Positions 52,509-60,606 of a DNA stretch of 64,000 bases are shown here, piece after piece; positions within the stretch are counted from its first letter, which is position 1, and every line of letters starts with the position of its first letter. This DNA is from Halodurantibacterium flavum (GTDB lineage: Bacteria > Pseudomonadota > Alphaproteobacteria > Rhodobacterales > Rhodobacteraceae): contig NZ_JBHUGH010000012.1 in NCBI RefSeq assembly GCF_042681825.1, positions 124,001-188,000 of the forward strand, given 5' to 3'. The translations under genes and the position numbers were made by a program. The notes under the pieces are model-generated. The model ran no database searches. It had not been told where the DNA came from and worked only from the letters and a program-made list of their open reading frames with translations.

Positions 52509-53297
52509 ATGGCCAATCCCGACAGCGGCGTCCAGTCCGTCAGCCGCGCGCTGACGCTGCTCGAACTCCTGGGACAAGAGGAAGAGGGCCTGCGGCTCAG
52601 CGATCTTGCGCGGGCGGCGGGACTGGCCCTGTCCACCACCCATCGGTTGCTGACGACGCTGGAACTGCGCGGCTTTGCGCATTTCGACGGGCAGGGGGCG
52701 CGGTGGCATGTGGGCCGGCAGGCATTCGCCACCGGATCGGCCTATCTGCGGCGGCGGCATTTCACCTCGCCCGCGCTGCCGGTCCTGCGCCGCCTGCGCG
52801 ACCAGACGCGCGAGACGGCCAATCTCGGCATCCTTGACGGGGCCGAGGTCGTGACCCTGCATCAGGCGGAAAGCCGGGAAATCGTGCGTGCCATCTCGCC
52901 GGTGGGGGGGCGGGCGCCGTGGCATGCCTCGGGGATGGGCAAGGCGATCGTCGCTGTCTGGCCCGATGACCAGATCGGGGCGATGGCCGCGCGCCACGGC
53001 CTGCGGCCGCTCACGCCGCGCAGCCTGACGACGCCAGACGGCCTGTGGGCGGAAATCGCGGTCATCCGGCACAGGGGCTATGCCGTGGATGATGAGGAAT
53101 TCGTGCCGGGCCTGCGTTGCGTTGCCGCCGTGGTCTGGTCGCCCTCGGGCGAACCGGCCTGCGCGATCTCGGTCTCGGCCCATGCGGGGCGGTTGACCCG
53201 GCAGCGCGTCGCGGCCGTGGGCTCGATCGTGGTCGCGGCCGCCGATGCCCTGACCCGCAGCCTGGGCGGGAGGCGTCCCGATCAGGCATTGCCCTGA
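52509..53297 (+). CDS. IclR-family transcription regulator
   Basis: A 262-residue regulator: N-terminal winged helix (SVSRALTLLELLGQEEEGLRLSDLARAAGLALSTTHRLLTTLELRGFAHF), then the effector domain with HASGMGKAIVAVWP, RHRGYAVDDEEFVPGLRCVAAVVW and a C-terminal helix. Divergent from glcB-glcG, so control of glyoxylate use is likely. The ATG at 52509 follows GGAAAAGG and gives MANPDSGVQSV; an in-frame ATG at 52482 lies in the palindrome. The stop codon sits in a 21-base tandem repeat. Confidence 0.85.
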   Translation: MANPDSGVQSVSRALTLLELLGQEEEGLRLSDLARAAGLALSTTHRLLTTLELRGFAHFDGQGARWHVGRQAFATGSAYLRRRHFTSPALPVLRRLRDQTRETANLGILDGAEVVTLHQAESREIVRAISPVGGRAPWHASGMGKAIVAVWPDDQIGAMAARHGLRPLTPRSLTTPDGLWAEIAVIRHRGYAVDDEEFVPGLRCVAAVVWSPSGEPACAISVSAHAGRLTRQRVAAVGSIVVAAADALTRSLGGRRPDQALP

Positions 53298-53337
53298 AAG
53301 GGCCAGGCGTCCCCCTGAAAGGGCCAAGCGTTGCCCT
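53283..53337. repeat. 21-base tandem repeat at the end of the IclR gene
   Basis: Two full copies (53283-53303 and 53304-53324) and a partial third. Each unit contains CCCTGAAAGGG, a short palindrome, and an in-frame TGA or TAG, so reading through gives repeated KGQA-SP/LP peptides. It lies between the convergent IclR and kinase genes and may help end both transcripts. Confidence 0.75.
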
Positions 53338-54922
53338 AGACAGTCTGTGACATCGCCTCGATCCGGCGGCGCTGGTCCTGCATCTCCAGAAAGACCGCGT
53401 AGTCGCGGGCGATAGCGGGGGCGCCCGATGGGTCGGGCCTGTGCAGAACGGTTTCGGCCCGCATCGCGGCTGCGGCGCTGCGCAGGTCGGGATGGATGCC
53501 CGCAGCCGTCATGGCGCAGATCGCCCCGCCCAAAAGCATGGCATTCGGCGCGGCTGACCGGTGCACCTCGCACCCTGTCGCGGTCGCATAAAGATCGGCG
53601 AGCATCGGGCTGCGCGCCTGCCCGCCCACCAGAAAAAGCCGCGAGACCGCCGTTCCATGCGCCGCGAAATGGTCCAGAACCTGTCTCAGCCCAAGGGCGA
53701 GCGACAGCGCCGCGCGCCAGTAGACCCGGCAGAGACCGTCAAAGCCCTGATCCATGCCCAGCCCGCTGAGAACCCCGAGCGCGGAGGGATCGCCCTGCGG
53801 CGACCGGTTGCCCTGAAAATCCGGCAGCACATGCAACCGGTGGCCAAGGTTCCAGCCCTCTTCCGCGCGCAGCTTGGCGATCCGGCGCATGACCGAGGCG
53901 TGAAGCGCCGCCGTCGGCTCGGCCCCCGTCCAGAGGCGGCAAAGGTGGTTCAGAAGCCCGCCCGAGGCGCTTTGCCCGGCCTCGCGCATCCAGAGGTCCG
54001 GCAGCGCTACGTCCGGAAAGGGGCCCCAGACGCCCCGCATGGGCCGGGGGTCAGGCGCAAAATGCATGATGCAGCCCGAGGTCCCGGCGACCAGCGCGGC
54101 AGACCCCTGCAAGCCCGCGTCGTCAAGTCCCCCAAGTGCTGCGAGCGCGCCCGCATGGGCATCTATCATCCCGGTGGCGACGGGCAGGCCGGGGGCAAGG
54201 CCCAGTTCCATCGCCGCCGCATCCGTCAGGCGCCCGGCAACGCCCCCGACCGGCAGCGGCGGGTCCGGGATGCCCGTCTGCCGGGGCAGGTCGACAAGCC
54301 CGGTCGCAGCCAGAAACGGCGCGCTGAAGCCGCCCTCTGCCGGCAGGTAGCCCCATTTGCAGGTGAGCGTGCAATGCGACCGCGCGGCATTCCCCGTCGC
54401 CCGCCATGTCAGGAAATCGGCAAGGTCAAAGGCGTATCCAAGCCGGCCCCACAGGTCGGGCCGTTGACGGCAAAGCCACATCAGCTTGGGCGGCTGCATT
54501 TCGGGTGACATGCTGCCGCCAAGATGGTCCAGAACCGGCCCGGTCAGCGCGCTGCATTCGGCGGCCTCGGCGGCGGCACGGTGATCGTGCCAGGCCAGCG
54601 TGTCGCGCAGGGGGGCCGAGAGGCCCAGCGGTCGCCCCGCGCGGTCCCGCAGCACGAGCGAACAGGTCGCGTCGAACCCCAGCGCGGCAATGTCGCCGGG
54701 GGCGGCTCCGGCGGCAAGGCGGGCCTCGGTCAGGGCACGGCAGAGGGTGAACCAGATTTCCTCGCTGTCCTGTTCCGCACCGGCCTGTTCCGCACCGGCC
54801 TGTTCGGGAAAGACGGTGGAGATCGGCGCCTCGGCCAGCCCATGCAACTGGCCTGCCGCATCAATGACCGCCGCGCGGACGCTTGCCGTTCCCACATCGA
54901 CCGCCGCGACAAGGGGGGTCAT
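53336..54922 (-). CDS. FGGY-family pentulose kinase, D-ribulokinase-like
   Basis: A 528-residue sugar kinase: VAAVDVGTASVRAAVIDAAGQLHG (phosphate 1 motif), GFDATCSLVLRD, the substrate region YAFDLADFLTWRATGNAARSHCTLTCKWGY, GMIDAHAGALAALGG, GTSGCIMHF and LFLVGGQARSPMLADLYATATGCEV. The DLADFLTWRATG pattern is typical of the FGGY/YDR109 D-ribulokinase branch rather than XylB. As last gene of a polyol operon it may phosphorylate a pentulose made from a pentitol. A 15-base tandem duplication near 54770-54800 gives EQAGAEQAGAEQ. Confidence 0.82.
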   Translation of the reverse strand: MTPLVAAVDVGTASVRAAVIDAAGQLHGLAEAPISTVFPEQAGAEQAGAEQDSEEIWFTLCRALTEARLAAGAAPGDIAALGFDATCSLVLRDRAGRPLGLSAPLRDTLAWHDHRAAAEAAECSALTGPVLDHLGGSMSPEMQPPKLMWLCRQRPDLWGRLGYAFDLADFLTWRATGNAARSHCTLTCKWGYLPAEGGFSAPFLAATGLVDLPRQTGIPDPPLPVGGVAGRLTDAAAMELGLAPGLPVATGMIDAHAGALAALGGLDDAGLQGSAALVAGTSGCIMHFAPDPRPMRGVWGPFPDVALPDLWMREAGQSASGGLLNHLCRLWTGAEPTAALHASVMRRIAKLRAEEGWNLGHRLHVLPDFQGNRSPQGDPSALGVLSGLGMDQGFDGLCRVYWRAALSLALGLRQVLDHFAAHGTAVSRLFLVGGQARSPMLADLYATATGCEVHRSAAPNAMLLGGAICAMTAAGIHPDLRSAAAAMRAETVLHRPDPSGAPAIARDYAVFLEMQDQRRRIEAMSQTV

Positions 54923-55594
54923 TCAGCGCGGTCCGGCGTCCAGCAGGTCGGGCAGGTCATCCATCTCCTCCAGAATATGGTCGGGGTTGAGGGCGCCAAG
55001 CGTCGTCCGAAGGCCGGCCGCAGCGGCATGACCCCCGCCCACGAAACCCACCGCCCGCATCCCCGCCGCCTGCGCCGCGACAAGGCCCGCCGGGCTGTCC
55101 TCGATCACGAGGCAATCCGGCGGCGCCGCGCCCATCGCCGCGGCCGCGTGCAGAAAGAGATCGGGGGCCGGTTTGCCACGCTCTACCATCGTCGCACTGA
55201 ACATCCTGCCCTCAAAATACGGCGAGAGGCGGGTCAACTCAAGGCTGAGCCGGATGCGTTCCGGCTGGCTGGACGAGGCGACGCAGAAGGGCAGGCGCAG
55301 ACCGGCCAGAACGCCCGCGATCCCGGGGACCGGGCGCAGGTCCTTGCGGAACGCGGCATAAAGCCGTTCGCGCATCCCATCCAGATGCCGGGGGCCAAGG
55401 GCGAGGCCGAACTCCTGATCGAGGATGGCGATCGTGCTGGCAAGGCTCCGCCCCAGAAACCGCGTGTAGCCCAGGGCGGGGTCGAGCGTCAGCCCGGCCT
55501 CGCACAGGGTTTCGAGGAGCACCCGCATTGCGATCGGTTCGCTGTCGACCAGAACCCCGTCGCAGTCAAAGATCACAAGCGCGGGCCGCGCCAT
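54923..55594 (-). CDS. HAD-superfamily sugar-phosphatase-like protein
   Basis: A 223-residue HAD hydrolase, subfamily IA: nucleophile motif VIFDCDGVLVDSEPIAMRVL near the N-terminus, CVASSSQPERIRLSLEL (motif II), KPAPDLFLHAAAAMGAAPPDCLVIEDSPAGLVAAQAAGM (motifs III and IV). It recalls phosphoglycolate phosphatase, beta-phosphoglucomutase and polyol-phosphate phosphatases; the substrate is unknown. ATG at 55594 overlaps the mtlK stop by one base; the kinase starts directly after its stop. Confidence 0.85.
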   Translation of the reverse strand: MARPALVIFDCDGVLVDSEPIAMRVLLETLCEAGLTLDPALGYTRFLGRSLASTIAILDQEFGLALGPRHLDGMRERLYAAFRKDLRPVPGIAGVLAGLRLPFCVASSSQPERIRLSLELTRLSPYFEGRMFSATMVERGKPAPDLFLHAAAAMGAAPPDCLVIEDSPAGLVAAQAAGMRAVGFVGGGHAAAAGLRTTLGALNPDHILEEMDDLPDLLDAGPR

Positions 55595-57072
55595 CAAAGC
55601 GTGCCGTCAAGGTACCGGCGCAACACGGCCTCGGTCCCCGCCTCGGTCAGGGCGTGGCGGGCGTGGGCAAAGGCCGTGCGGAACGCAGGGTCATCGGCGG
55701 TCGCCCCGTAGACGTCGCGCATGTCGAGCCAGGCGGCGGGATCATCGACGGCCCGGCGGGCCTGCGCCTGCAGGCGGTCCCAGGCGGGATCGTTCGGCGC
55801 GATTTCGGCGCCGCTGTCGGTCAGCCCGAGGCAATAGCGGCACCAGAGCGCGGATTCGAGCGCGAGGCCCTGGACCGGCAGCCCCTGTGCAAGACGATCG
55901 GCGATTGTCGGGACGATGAACTTGGGCTGCCGGTTCGACCCGTCGAGGCAGAGCCGGCGCACCGTGTCCCCGATGGCGGGATTGGCGAACCTCCCCTCGA
56001 TCAGCGCCACATAGTCGTGCAGGTCGACACCGGGAACCGGCGGCACCACGGGCAGGATCTCTTCGCGTTCCAGCCTGGCGAGGAAGGCCGCGATCAGCGG
56101 GTTCTGCATCGCCTCATGAACGAAGTGGATATCCATCAGCCCGGCGGGATAGGCGATGATCGCATGGCCGCCGTTGAGGATGCGGATCTTCATGTTCTCG
56201 AAGGGCGTGACGTCGTCCACGAACGTCACCCCCGCCTGTTCGAGCGGCGGCCGCCCGGCGGGAAAGTGATCTTCCAGCACCCACTGGATGTAGTCTTCGC
56301 AAAAGACCGGCCATGCGTCATCGATGCCGAACTGGCTGCGGCAGATCCCCCGCTCCCGGTCGTTCGTCACCGTGGCGATGCGGTCCACCATCCCGTTCGG
56401 GAAGGCGACGTTGCCCGTCACCCAATCCGCAAGTGCGGGATCGGAAAGCCGTGCAAGACCGGCAACGGCATTGCGCGTGACGACGCCGTTATGGGGAACG
56501 TTGTCACAGCTCAGCACCGTGAAGGGCACGAGGCCCGCGTCACGCCTGCGGCGCAGCGCGGCAAGGATCAGGCCAAAGGCTGTCCGGGGCTGGTCGGGGG
56601 TGGCCGCATCCGCCCTGATCGCCGGATGCGCGGCATCGAACGCCCCGGTCGCCGGGTCGATGAAATAACCTCCCTCGGTTACGGTGAGCGAGACGATCCG
56701 CACCGCCGGATCGGCCATTGCCGCCAGAATGCCGGCCCGGTCCCCGGGGGCGATGAAATCGACCATCACCCCGGTGACACGCGCCTGCGCCTCTTCGGCG
56801 GTCTGTTCGACGACGGTGCTCAGCCAGTCCTGGGGTTCCAGCGCGGCGCGCATCCGTGCATCGTGATCGGTGACGCCGGTGCCGATGATCGCCCAGTCCC
56901 GCGCCAGCCCCTGGTTCATCAGCCGGTCGAGATAGACCGCCATATGCGCCCGATGGAAATTGCCGACGCCGATATGAACGATGCCGGCCCGCAGGTCGGC
57001 GCGCACATAGGACGGCAGGGCCGCGCCCGACAGATGCGGCAGCGCGGCGAGTGAAAGGGTCAGCTCATCCAT
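55594..57072 (-). CDS. mtlK: Mannitol 2-dehydrogenase (polyol dehydrogenase family)
   Basis: Oxidises D-mannitol to D-fructose with NAD, and often D-arabinitol to D-xylulose. The 492-residue protein has GIVHIGVGNFHRAHMAVYLDRL, the ITGTGVTDHDARM-like dinucleotide region, LSCDNVPHNGVVTRNAV, VAFPNGMVDRIATVT, and the active-site helix KIRILNGGHAIIAYPAGLMD (Lys, Asn, His). Close to MtlK of Rhodobacter sphaeroides in length and motifs. It overlaps smoS by 13 bases. Confidence 0.92.
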   Translation of the reverse strand: MDELTLSLAALPHLSGAALPSYVRADLRAGIVHIGVGNFHRAHMAVYLDRLMNQGLARDWAIIGTGVTDHDARMRAALEPQDWLSTVVEQTAEEAQARVTGVMVDFIAPGDRAGILAAMADPAVRIVSLTVTEGGYFIDPATGAFDAAHPAIRADAATPDQPRTAFGLILAALRRRRDAGLVPFTVLSCDNVPHNGVVTRNAVAGLARLSDPALADWVTGNVAFPNGMVDRIATVTNDRERGICRSQFGIDDAWPVFCEDYIQWVLEDHFPAGRPPLEQAGVTFVDDVTPFENMKIRILNGGHAIIAYPAGLMDIHFVHEAMQNPLIAAFLARLEREEILPVVPPVPGVDLHDYVALIEGRFANPAIGDTVRRLCLDGSNRQPKFIVPTIADRLAQGLPVQGLALESALWCRYCLGLTDSGAEIAPNDPAWDRLQAQARRAVDDPAAWLDMRDVYGATADDPAFRTAFAHARHALTEAGTEAVLRRYLDGTL

Positions 57073-57833
57073 TGGCCACCATCCACGTTGTAGGTTTGCG
57101 CCACGATATATTCGGCCTCATCCGACGCGAGGAAGATCGCCATGCCGGTCAGATCCTCCGCCCGGCCCATGCGGCCATAGGGGACCGAGGCGCCGACCTG
57201 CCGCTTTTTCTCGCCCAGCGGCAGGTTTTCATACCTGGCGAAAAGCGCATCCACCCCGTCCCAATGCGCCCCGTCGACCACACCGGGGGCGATGGCGTTG
57301 ACGTTGATGCGATGCGCGATCAGGTTCAGCGCGGCGGATTGGGTCAGGCTGATGACGGCGGCCTTGGTCGCGCAATAGACGGCGACCAGCGGCTCGCCCC
57401 GGCGCCCGGCCTGGCTGGCCATGTTGATGATCCGCCCGCCCCGGCCCTGCGCGATCATCTGCCGCGCAGCCGCCTGCATCATGAAAAGCGTCCCCGAGAC
57501 GTTGATGGCGAACAGCCGGTCATGGCTGTCGCGCGTGATGTCCACGATGGGGGCCGCGTCGAACACGGCCGCGTTGTTGATCAGGATATCGAGCCCGCCG
57601 GTCTGCGCCACGACACTTTCCATCGCCGCGTCGATCGACGCCTGTTGCGTCACATCGAGATGCACGGCATAGGCGCCGGGGCCGATTTCGGCCGCCGTCG
57701 CTTCCGCCCCCGCAAGGTCAATATCGGCGATGGCGACCGTCGCACCCTCGGCCACATAGGCGCGGGCAAAGGCCGCCCCGATGCCCCGGGCCGCGCCGGT
57801 GATCAGCGCCGATTTTCCGTCCAGTCGTTTCAC
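57060..57833 (-). CDS. smoS: Sorbitol dehydrogenase SmoS (short-chain dehydrogenase)
   Basis: Oxidises D-sorbitol to D-fructose (also galactitol in relatives). The 257-residue SDR has the cofactor motif ALITGAARGIGAAFARAYVAEGATVAIADIDL, INNAAVFDAAP, and the catalytic Ser, Tyr, Lys in INMASQAG and VYCATKAAV. The C-terminal DGGQWMS ends normally. Sequence and position match SmoS/PolS of Rhodobacter sphaeroides. Overlaps smoK by 4 bases. Confidence 0.92.
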   Translation of the reverse strand: MKRLDGKSALITGAARGIGAAFARAYVAEGATVAIADIDLAGAEATAAEIGPGAYAVHLDVTQQASIDAAMESVVAQTGGLDILINNAAVFDAAPIVDITRDSHDRLFAINVSGTLFMMQAAARQMIAQGRGGRIINMASQAGRRGEPLVAVYCATKAAVISLTQSAALNLIAHRINVNAIAPGVVDGAHWDGVDALFARYENLPLGEKKRQVGASVPYGRMGRAEDLTGMAIFLASDEAEYIVAQTYNVDGGQWMS

Positions 57834-58828
57834 AATGCCTGTCCTTCCCGGTCGAAGCGGTAGATCCGGTGCTCGGCCGGGGTCATCCAGACCTCGTCGC
57901 CGGGGCCAGCGCCGAATTCACCCGGCGCGCGGGCGGTGATCTGCCCCAGCCCCGGCACATCCACATGAAGGAACGTGTCCGAGCCGAGATGTTCGCCCAC
58001 CACGACCTTGCCGCGCCAGAGCCCGCCCTCTCGGCTGACGGCCAGATGTTCGGGGCGCACCCCGATGGCGGCGGCGCCGTGGCGCGCCGCCTCTTCGCCC
58101 TCGATGAAGTTCATCCGGGGGCTGCCGATGAAGCCCGCGACAAAGCGGTTGGCGGGGCGGCTGTAAAGGTCGATGGGGCTGCCGACCTGTTCGATGCGGC
58201 CAGCGTTCAGCACGACGATCTTGTCGGCCATGGTCATCGCCTCGACCTGGTCATGGGTGACGTAGATCATCGTCGTGCGCAGCTTCTGGTGCAGTTCCGA
58301 TATTTCGAGCCGCATGTTCACACGCAGCGCCGCGTCGAGGTTCGAGAGCGGCTCGTCAAAGAGAAAGGCCGCCGGTTCCCGCACGATCGCGCGGCCGATG
58401 GCGACCCGTTGCCGCTGGCCGCCCGACAGCGCGCCGGGGCGGCGGTCGAGGTAGTCCGTCAGGTTCAGGACGCGTGCGGCCTCCTGCACCTTTTGCTCGA
58501 TCACGGCCTTGTCGGCCCCTGCCATCTTGAGCGGAAAGCCGATGTTCCGGCGCACGGTCATATGCGGATAAAGCGCGTAGGACTGGAACACCATCGCCAG
58601 CTTGCGCTGCGCGGGGCCGAGTTTCGTCGCCTCCTTGCCGTCGATCGTGATCTTGCCGCCGGACACGTCCTCAAGCCCGGCGATCAGCCGCAGCAGGGTG
58701 GATTTGCCGCAGCCCGAGGGGCCGACGAACACGACGAATTCGCCATCCTCGATGTCGAGGTCGAGGCCGGGGATGACCTCGGCGGCGCCGAAGGTCTTGC
58801 GAACGTTCCTGAGTTGGATCTGTCCCAT
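57830..58828 (-). CDS. smoK: Polyol ABC transporter ATPase SmoK
   Basis: A 332-residue MalK-type ATPase: VGPSGCGKSTLLRLIAGLE (Walker A), VFQSYALYPHMTV (Q loop), LSGGQRQRVAIGRAIVREPAAFLFDEPLSNLDA and YVTHDQVEAMTMADKI, followed by the regulatory TOBE-like domain with FIGSPRMNF and GVRPEHL. It energises the SmoFG channel. Confidence 0.93.
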   Translation of the reverse strand: MGQIQLRNVRKTFGAAEVIPGLDLDIEDGEFVVFVGPSGCGKSTLLRLIAGLEDVSGGKITIDGKEATKLGPAQRKLAMVFQSYALYPHMTVRRNIGFPLKMAGADKAVIEQKVQEAARVLNLTDYLDRRPGALSGGQRQRVAIGRAIVREPAAFLFDEPLSNLDAALRVNMRLEISELHQKLRTTMIYVTHDQVEAMTMADKIVVLNAGRIEQVGSPIDLYSRPANRFVAGFIGSPRMNFIEGEEAARHGAAAIGVRPEHLAVSREGGLWRGKVVVGEHLGSDTFLHVDVPGLGQITARAPGEFGAGPGDEVWMTPAEHRIYRFDREGQAL

Positions 58829-58838
58829 TGGTCGGGTC

Positions 58839-59669
58839 CTATTTGACGGCGCCGAAGGTCAGGCCGCGCACAAGCTGGCGCTGGCTGAACCAGCCCATGA
58901 TGAGAATGGGAGCGATGGCGAGGGTGGATGCCGCCGAAAGCTTGGCCCAGAAAAGGCCCTCGGGGCTGGAATAGCTGGCGATGAAGGCGGTCAGGGGCGC
59001 GGCCCGCGATGCCGTGAGGTTCAGGGTCCAGAAGGCCTCGTTCCAGGCGAGGATGATGTTCAGAAGCATCGTCGAGGCGATCCCCGGCACCGCCATCGGC
59101 AGAAGGACATAGATCACCTCTTTGGGCAGGCTGGCGCCGTCCATCCGCGCGGCTTCGAGGATGTCGTTCGGGATTTCCCGGAAATAGGTATAGAGCATCC
59201 AGACGATGATCGGCAGGTTGATGAGGCTGAGCACGATCACCAGCCCCGTCCGGGTATCAAGGAGCCCGTAATCCCGGAAAATCAGGTAGATCGGCACAAG
59301 GACACCCACCGCCGGCAGCATCTTGGTCGAGAGCATCCACATCAGCACGTCGCGCGTGCGGCGCGTCGGCGAAAAGGCAAAGGCCCAGGCGGCGGGGATC
59401 GCCACGAGAAGCCCCAGCAGCGTGGAGCCGAGCGAGATCACCACCGAGTTCAGCGCATGGAGCGGATAGTTCGACCGCGCGTTGACGGTGTAGTAGTTTT
59501 CCAGCGTCCAGCTGAAGTTGAGAAAGCGTGGCGGGATGGCAATGGCCTCCGCCTCGGTCTTGAGGCTGGTGAGCACCATCCAGAGGATCGGGAAGAACAC
59601 CAGAAGCCCGACGGCCCATCCAAGGGCGGTGATGCCGGCCCGGCGGGCGGGTGTGGTTGCGCGTGCCAT
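58839..59669 (-). CDS. smoG: Polyol ABC transporter permease SmoG
   Basis: A 276-residue CUT1 permease with six membrane segments and the EAA-type loop EIPNDILEAARMDGASLPKEVIYVLLPMAVPGIAST. The ATG at 59669 (MARATTPARR) has GAGGGG upstream and gives the normal length; the upstream ATG at 59699 overlaps smoF. Lies 7 bases after smoF. Confidence 0.92.
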   Translation of the reverse strand: MARATTPARRAGITALGWAVGLLVFFPILWMVLTSLKTEAEAIAIPPRFLNFSWTLENYYTVNARSNYPLHALNSVVISLGSTLLGLLVAIPAAWAFAFSPTRRTRDVLMWMLSTKMLPAVGVLVPIYLIFRDYGLLDTRTGLVIVLSLINLPIIVWMLYTYFREIPNDILEAARMDGASLPKEVIYVLLPMAVPGIASTMLLNIILAWNEAFWTLNLTASRAAPLTAFIASYSSPEGLFWAKLSAASTLAIAPILIMGWFSQRQLVRGLTFGAVK

Positions 59670-59676
59670 TATCCCC

Positions 59677-60549
59677 TCACTTGTCCAGGTTCTTGCCAAG
59701 CATCCGGATCAGGAAGATCGCGACGATATTGGCAAGGATGACGGCGATGATCCCGCCGGCCGAGGCGCCCCCCACATCGAACTGCAGCAGCGCCTGCACA
59801 TAGACGAGGTAGGTGATCGTGGTGGTCGCGACCCCCGGCCCGCCATTTGTGGTGGTCAGGATCTCGGCGAAGATCGACAGAAGAAAGATCGTCTCGATCA
59901 GCACGACAACCGTCAGCGCGCGGCTGAGATGCGGCAGCGTGATATACCAGAACCGTGCCAGCGGCCCGGCGCCGTCCATCTCGGCGGCCTCCATCTGTTC
60001 CTGATCCAGCGATTGCAGCGCGGTCAACAGGATCAGCGTGGCAAAGGGCAGCCATTGCCAGGCGACGATCAGGATGATCGAGAACAGCGGCATCTGCCCG
60101 AACCAGTCGATCGGTTGCATCCCGAAGACGCGCGCGATCCAGGCAAAGAGCCCGTTCACAGGGTGCATCAGCAGGTTCTTCCAGACCAGCGCCGACACGA
60201 CCGGCATGATGAAGAACGGCGCGATCACCAGAAGCCGGACGATGCTGCGCCCCCAGAACGGCTGGTCCATCAAAAGCGCGAGCAGCGTGCCGCCGATGGT
60301 GGTGATGGCCAGCACGCTTGCCACCATCACAAGCGTGTTGCGAAAGGCGGTGGTAAAGGCCGGGTCGGTCAGGAAGTAATGATAATTCTCCCACCCGACG
60401 AAGCTTTCCGTGCCCGGCATCAGCAGGTTGTAGCGGAGCGTCGAGAAATAGAGCGTCATGCCCAGGGGGATCAGCATCCAGGCCAGAAGCAGCAGGATTG
60501 CCGGTGCGGACATGATCCGCGCGGCCGCGCGGGTCTGGAGCGTCGCCAT
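59677..60549 (-). CDS. smoF: Polyol ABC transporter permease SmoF
   Basis: A 290-residue CUT1 permease: LLLAWMLIPLGMTLYFSTLRYNLL, the large loop with FVGWENYHYFLTDPAFTTAFRNTL, ALQSLDQEQMEAAEMDGAGPLARFWYITLPHLSRAL (EAA loop) and a C-terminal membrane segment. It pairs with SmoG. A hairpin separates it from smoE. Confidence 0.92.
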   Translation of the reverse strand: MATLQTRAAARIMSAPAILLLLAWMLIPLGMTLYFSTLRYNLLMPGTESFVGWENYHYFLTDPAFTTAFRNTLVMVASVLAITTIGGTLLALLMDQPFWGRSIVRLLVIAPFFIMPVVSALVWKNLLMHPVNGLFAWIARVFGMQPIDWFGQMPLFSIILIVAWQWLPFATLILLTALQSLDQEQMEAAEMDGAGPLARFWYITLPHLSRALTVVVLIETIFLLSIFAEILTTTNGGPGVATTTITYLVYVQALLQFDVGGASAGGIIAVILANIVAIFLIRMLGKNLDK

Positions 60550-60575
60550 GGCAGGGTCTCCGGGAGGGGAAAGGG

Positions 60576-60599
60576 GGGCGGGCCGGTTGCGGCCCGCCC
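60576..60599 (-). repeat. GC hairpin between smoE and smoF
   Basis: Nine-base perfect arms (GGGCGGGCC and complement) around GCAACC in the message sense, 7 bases after the smoE stop. Same place, strength and nearly the same loop as the chvE hairpin. No T-run. Confidence 0.8.
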
Positions 60600-60606
60600 G
60601 GAAGGC

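Noticed and set aside
54770..54810. 15-base tandem duplication (CTGTTCCGCACCGGC) in the FGGY kinase gene.
   Set aside because: It only adds EQAGA repeats in frame in a surface loop; recorded with the gene, not as a separate system.
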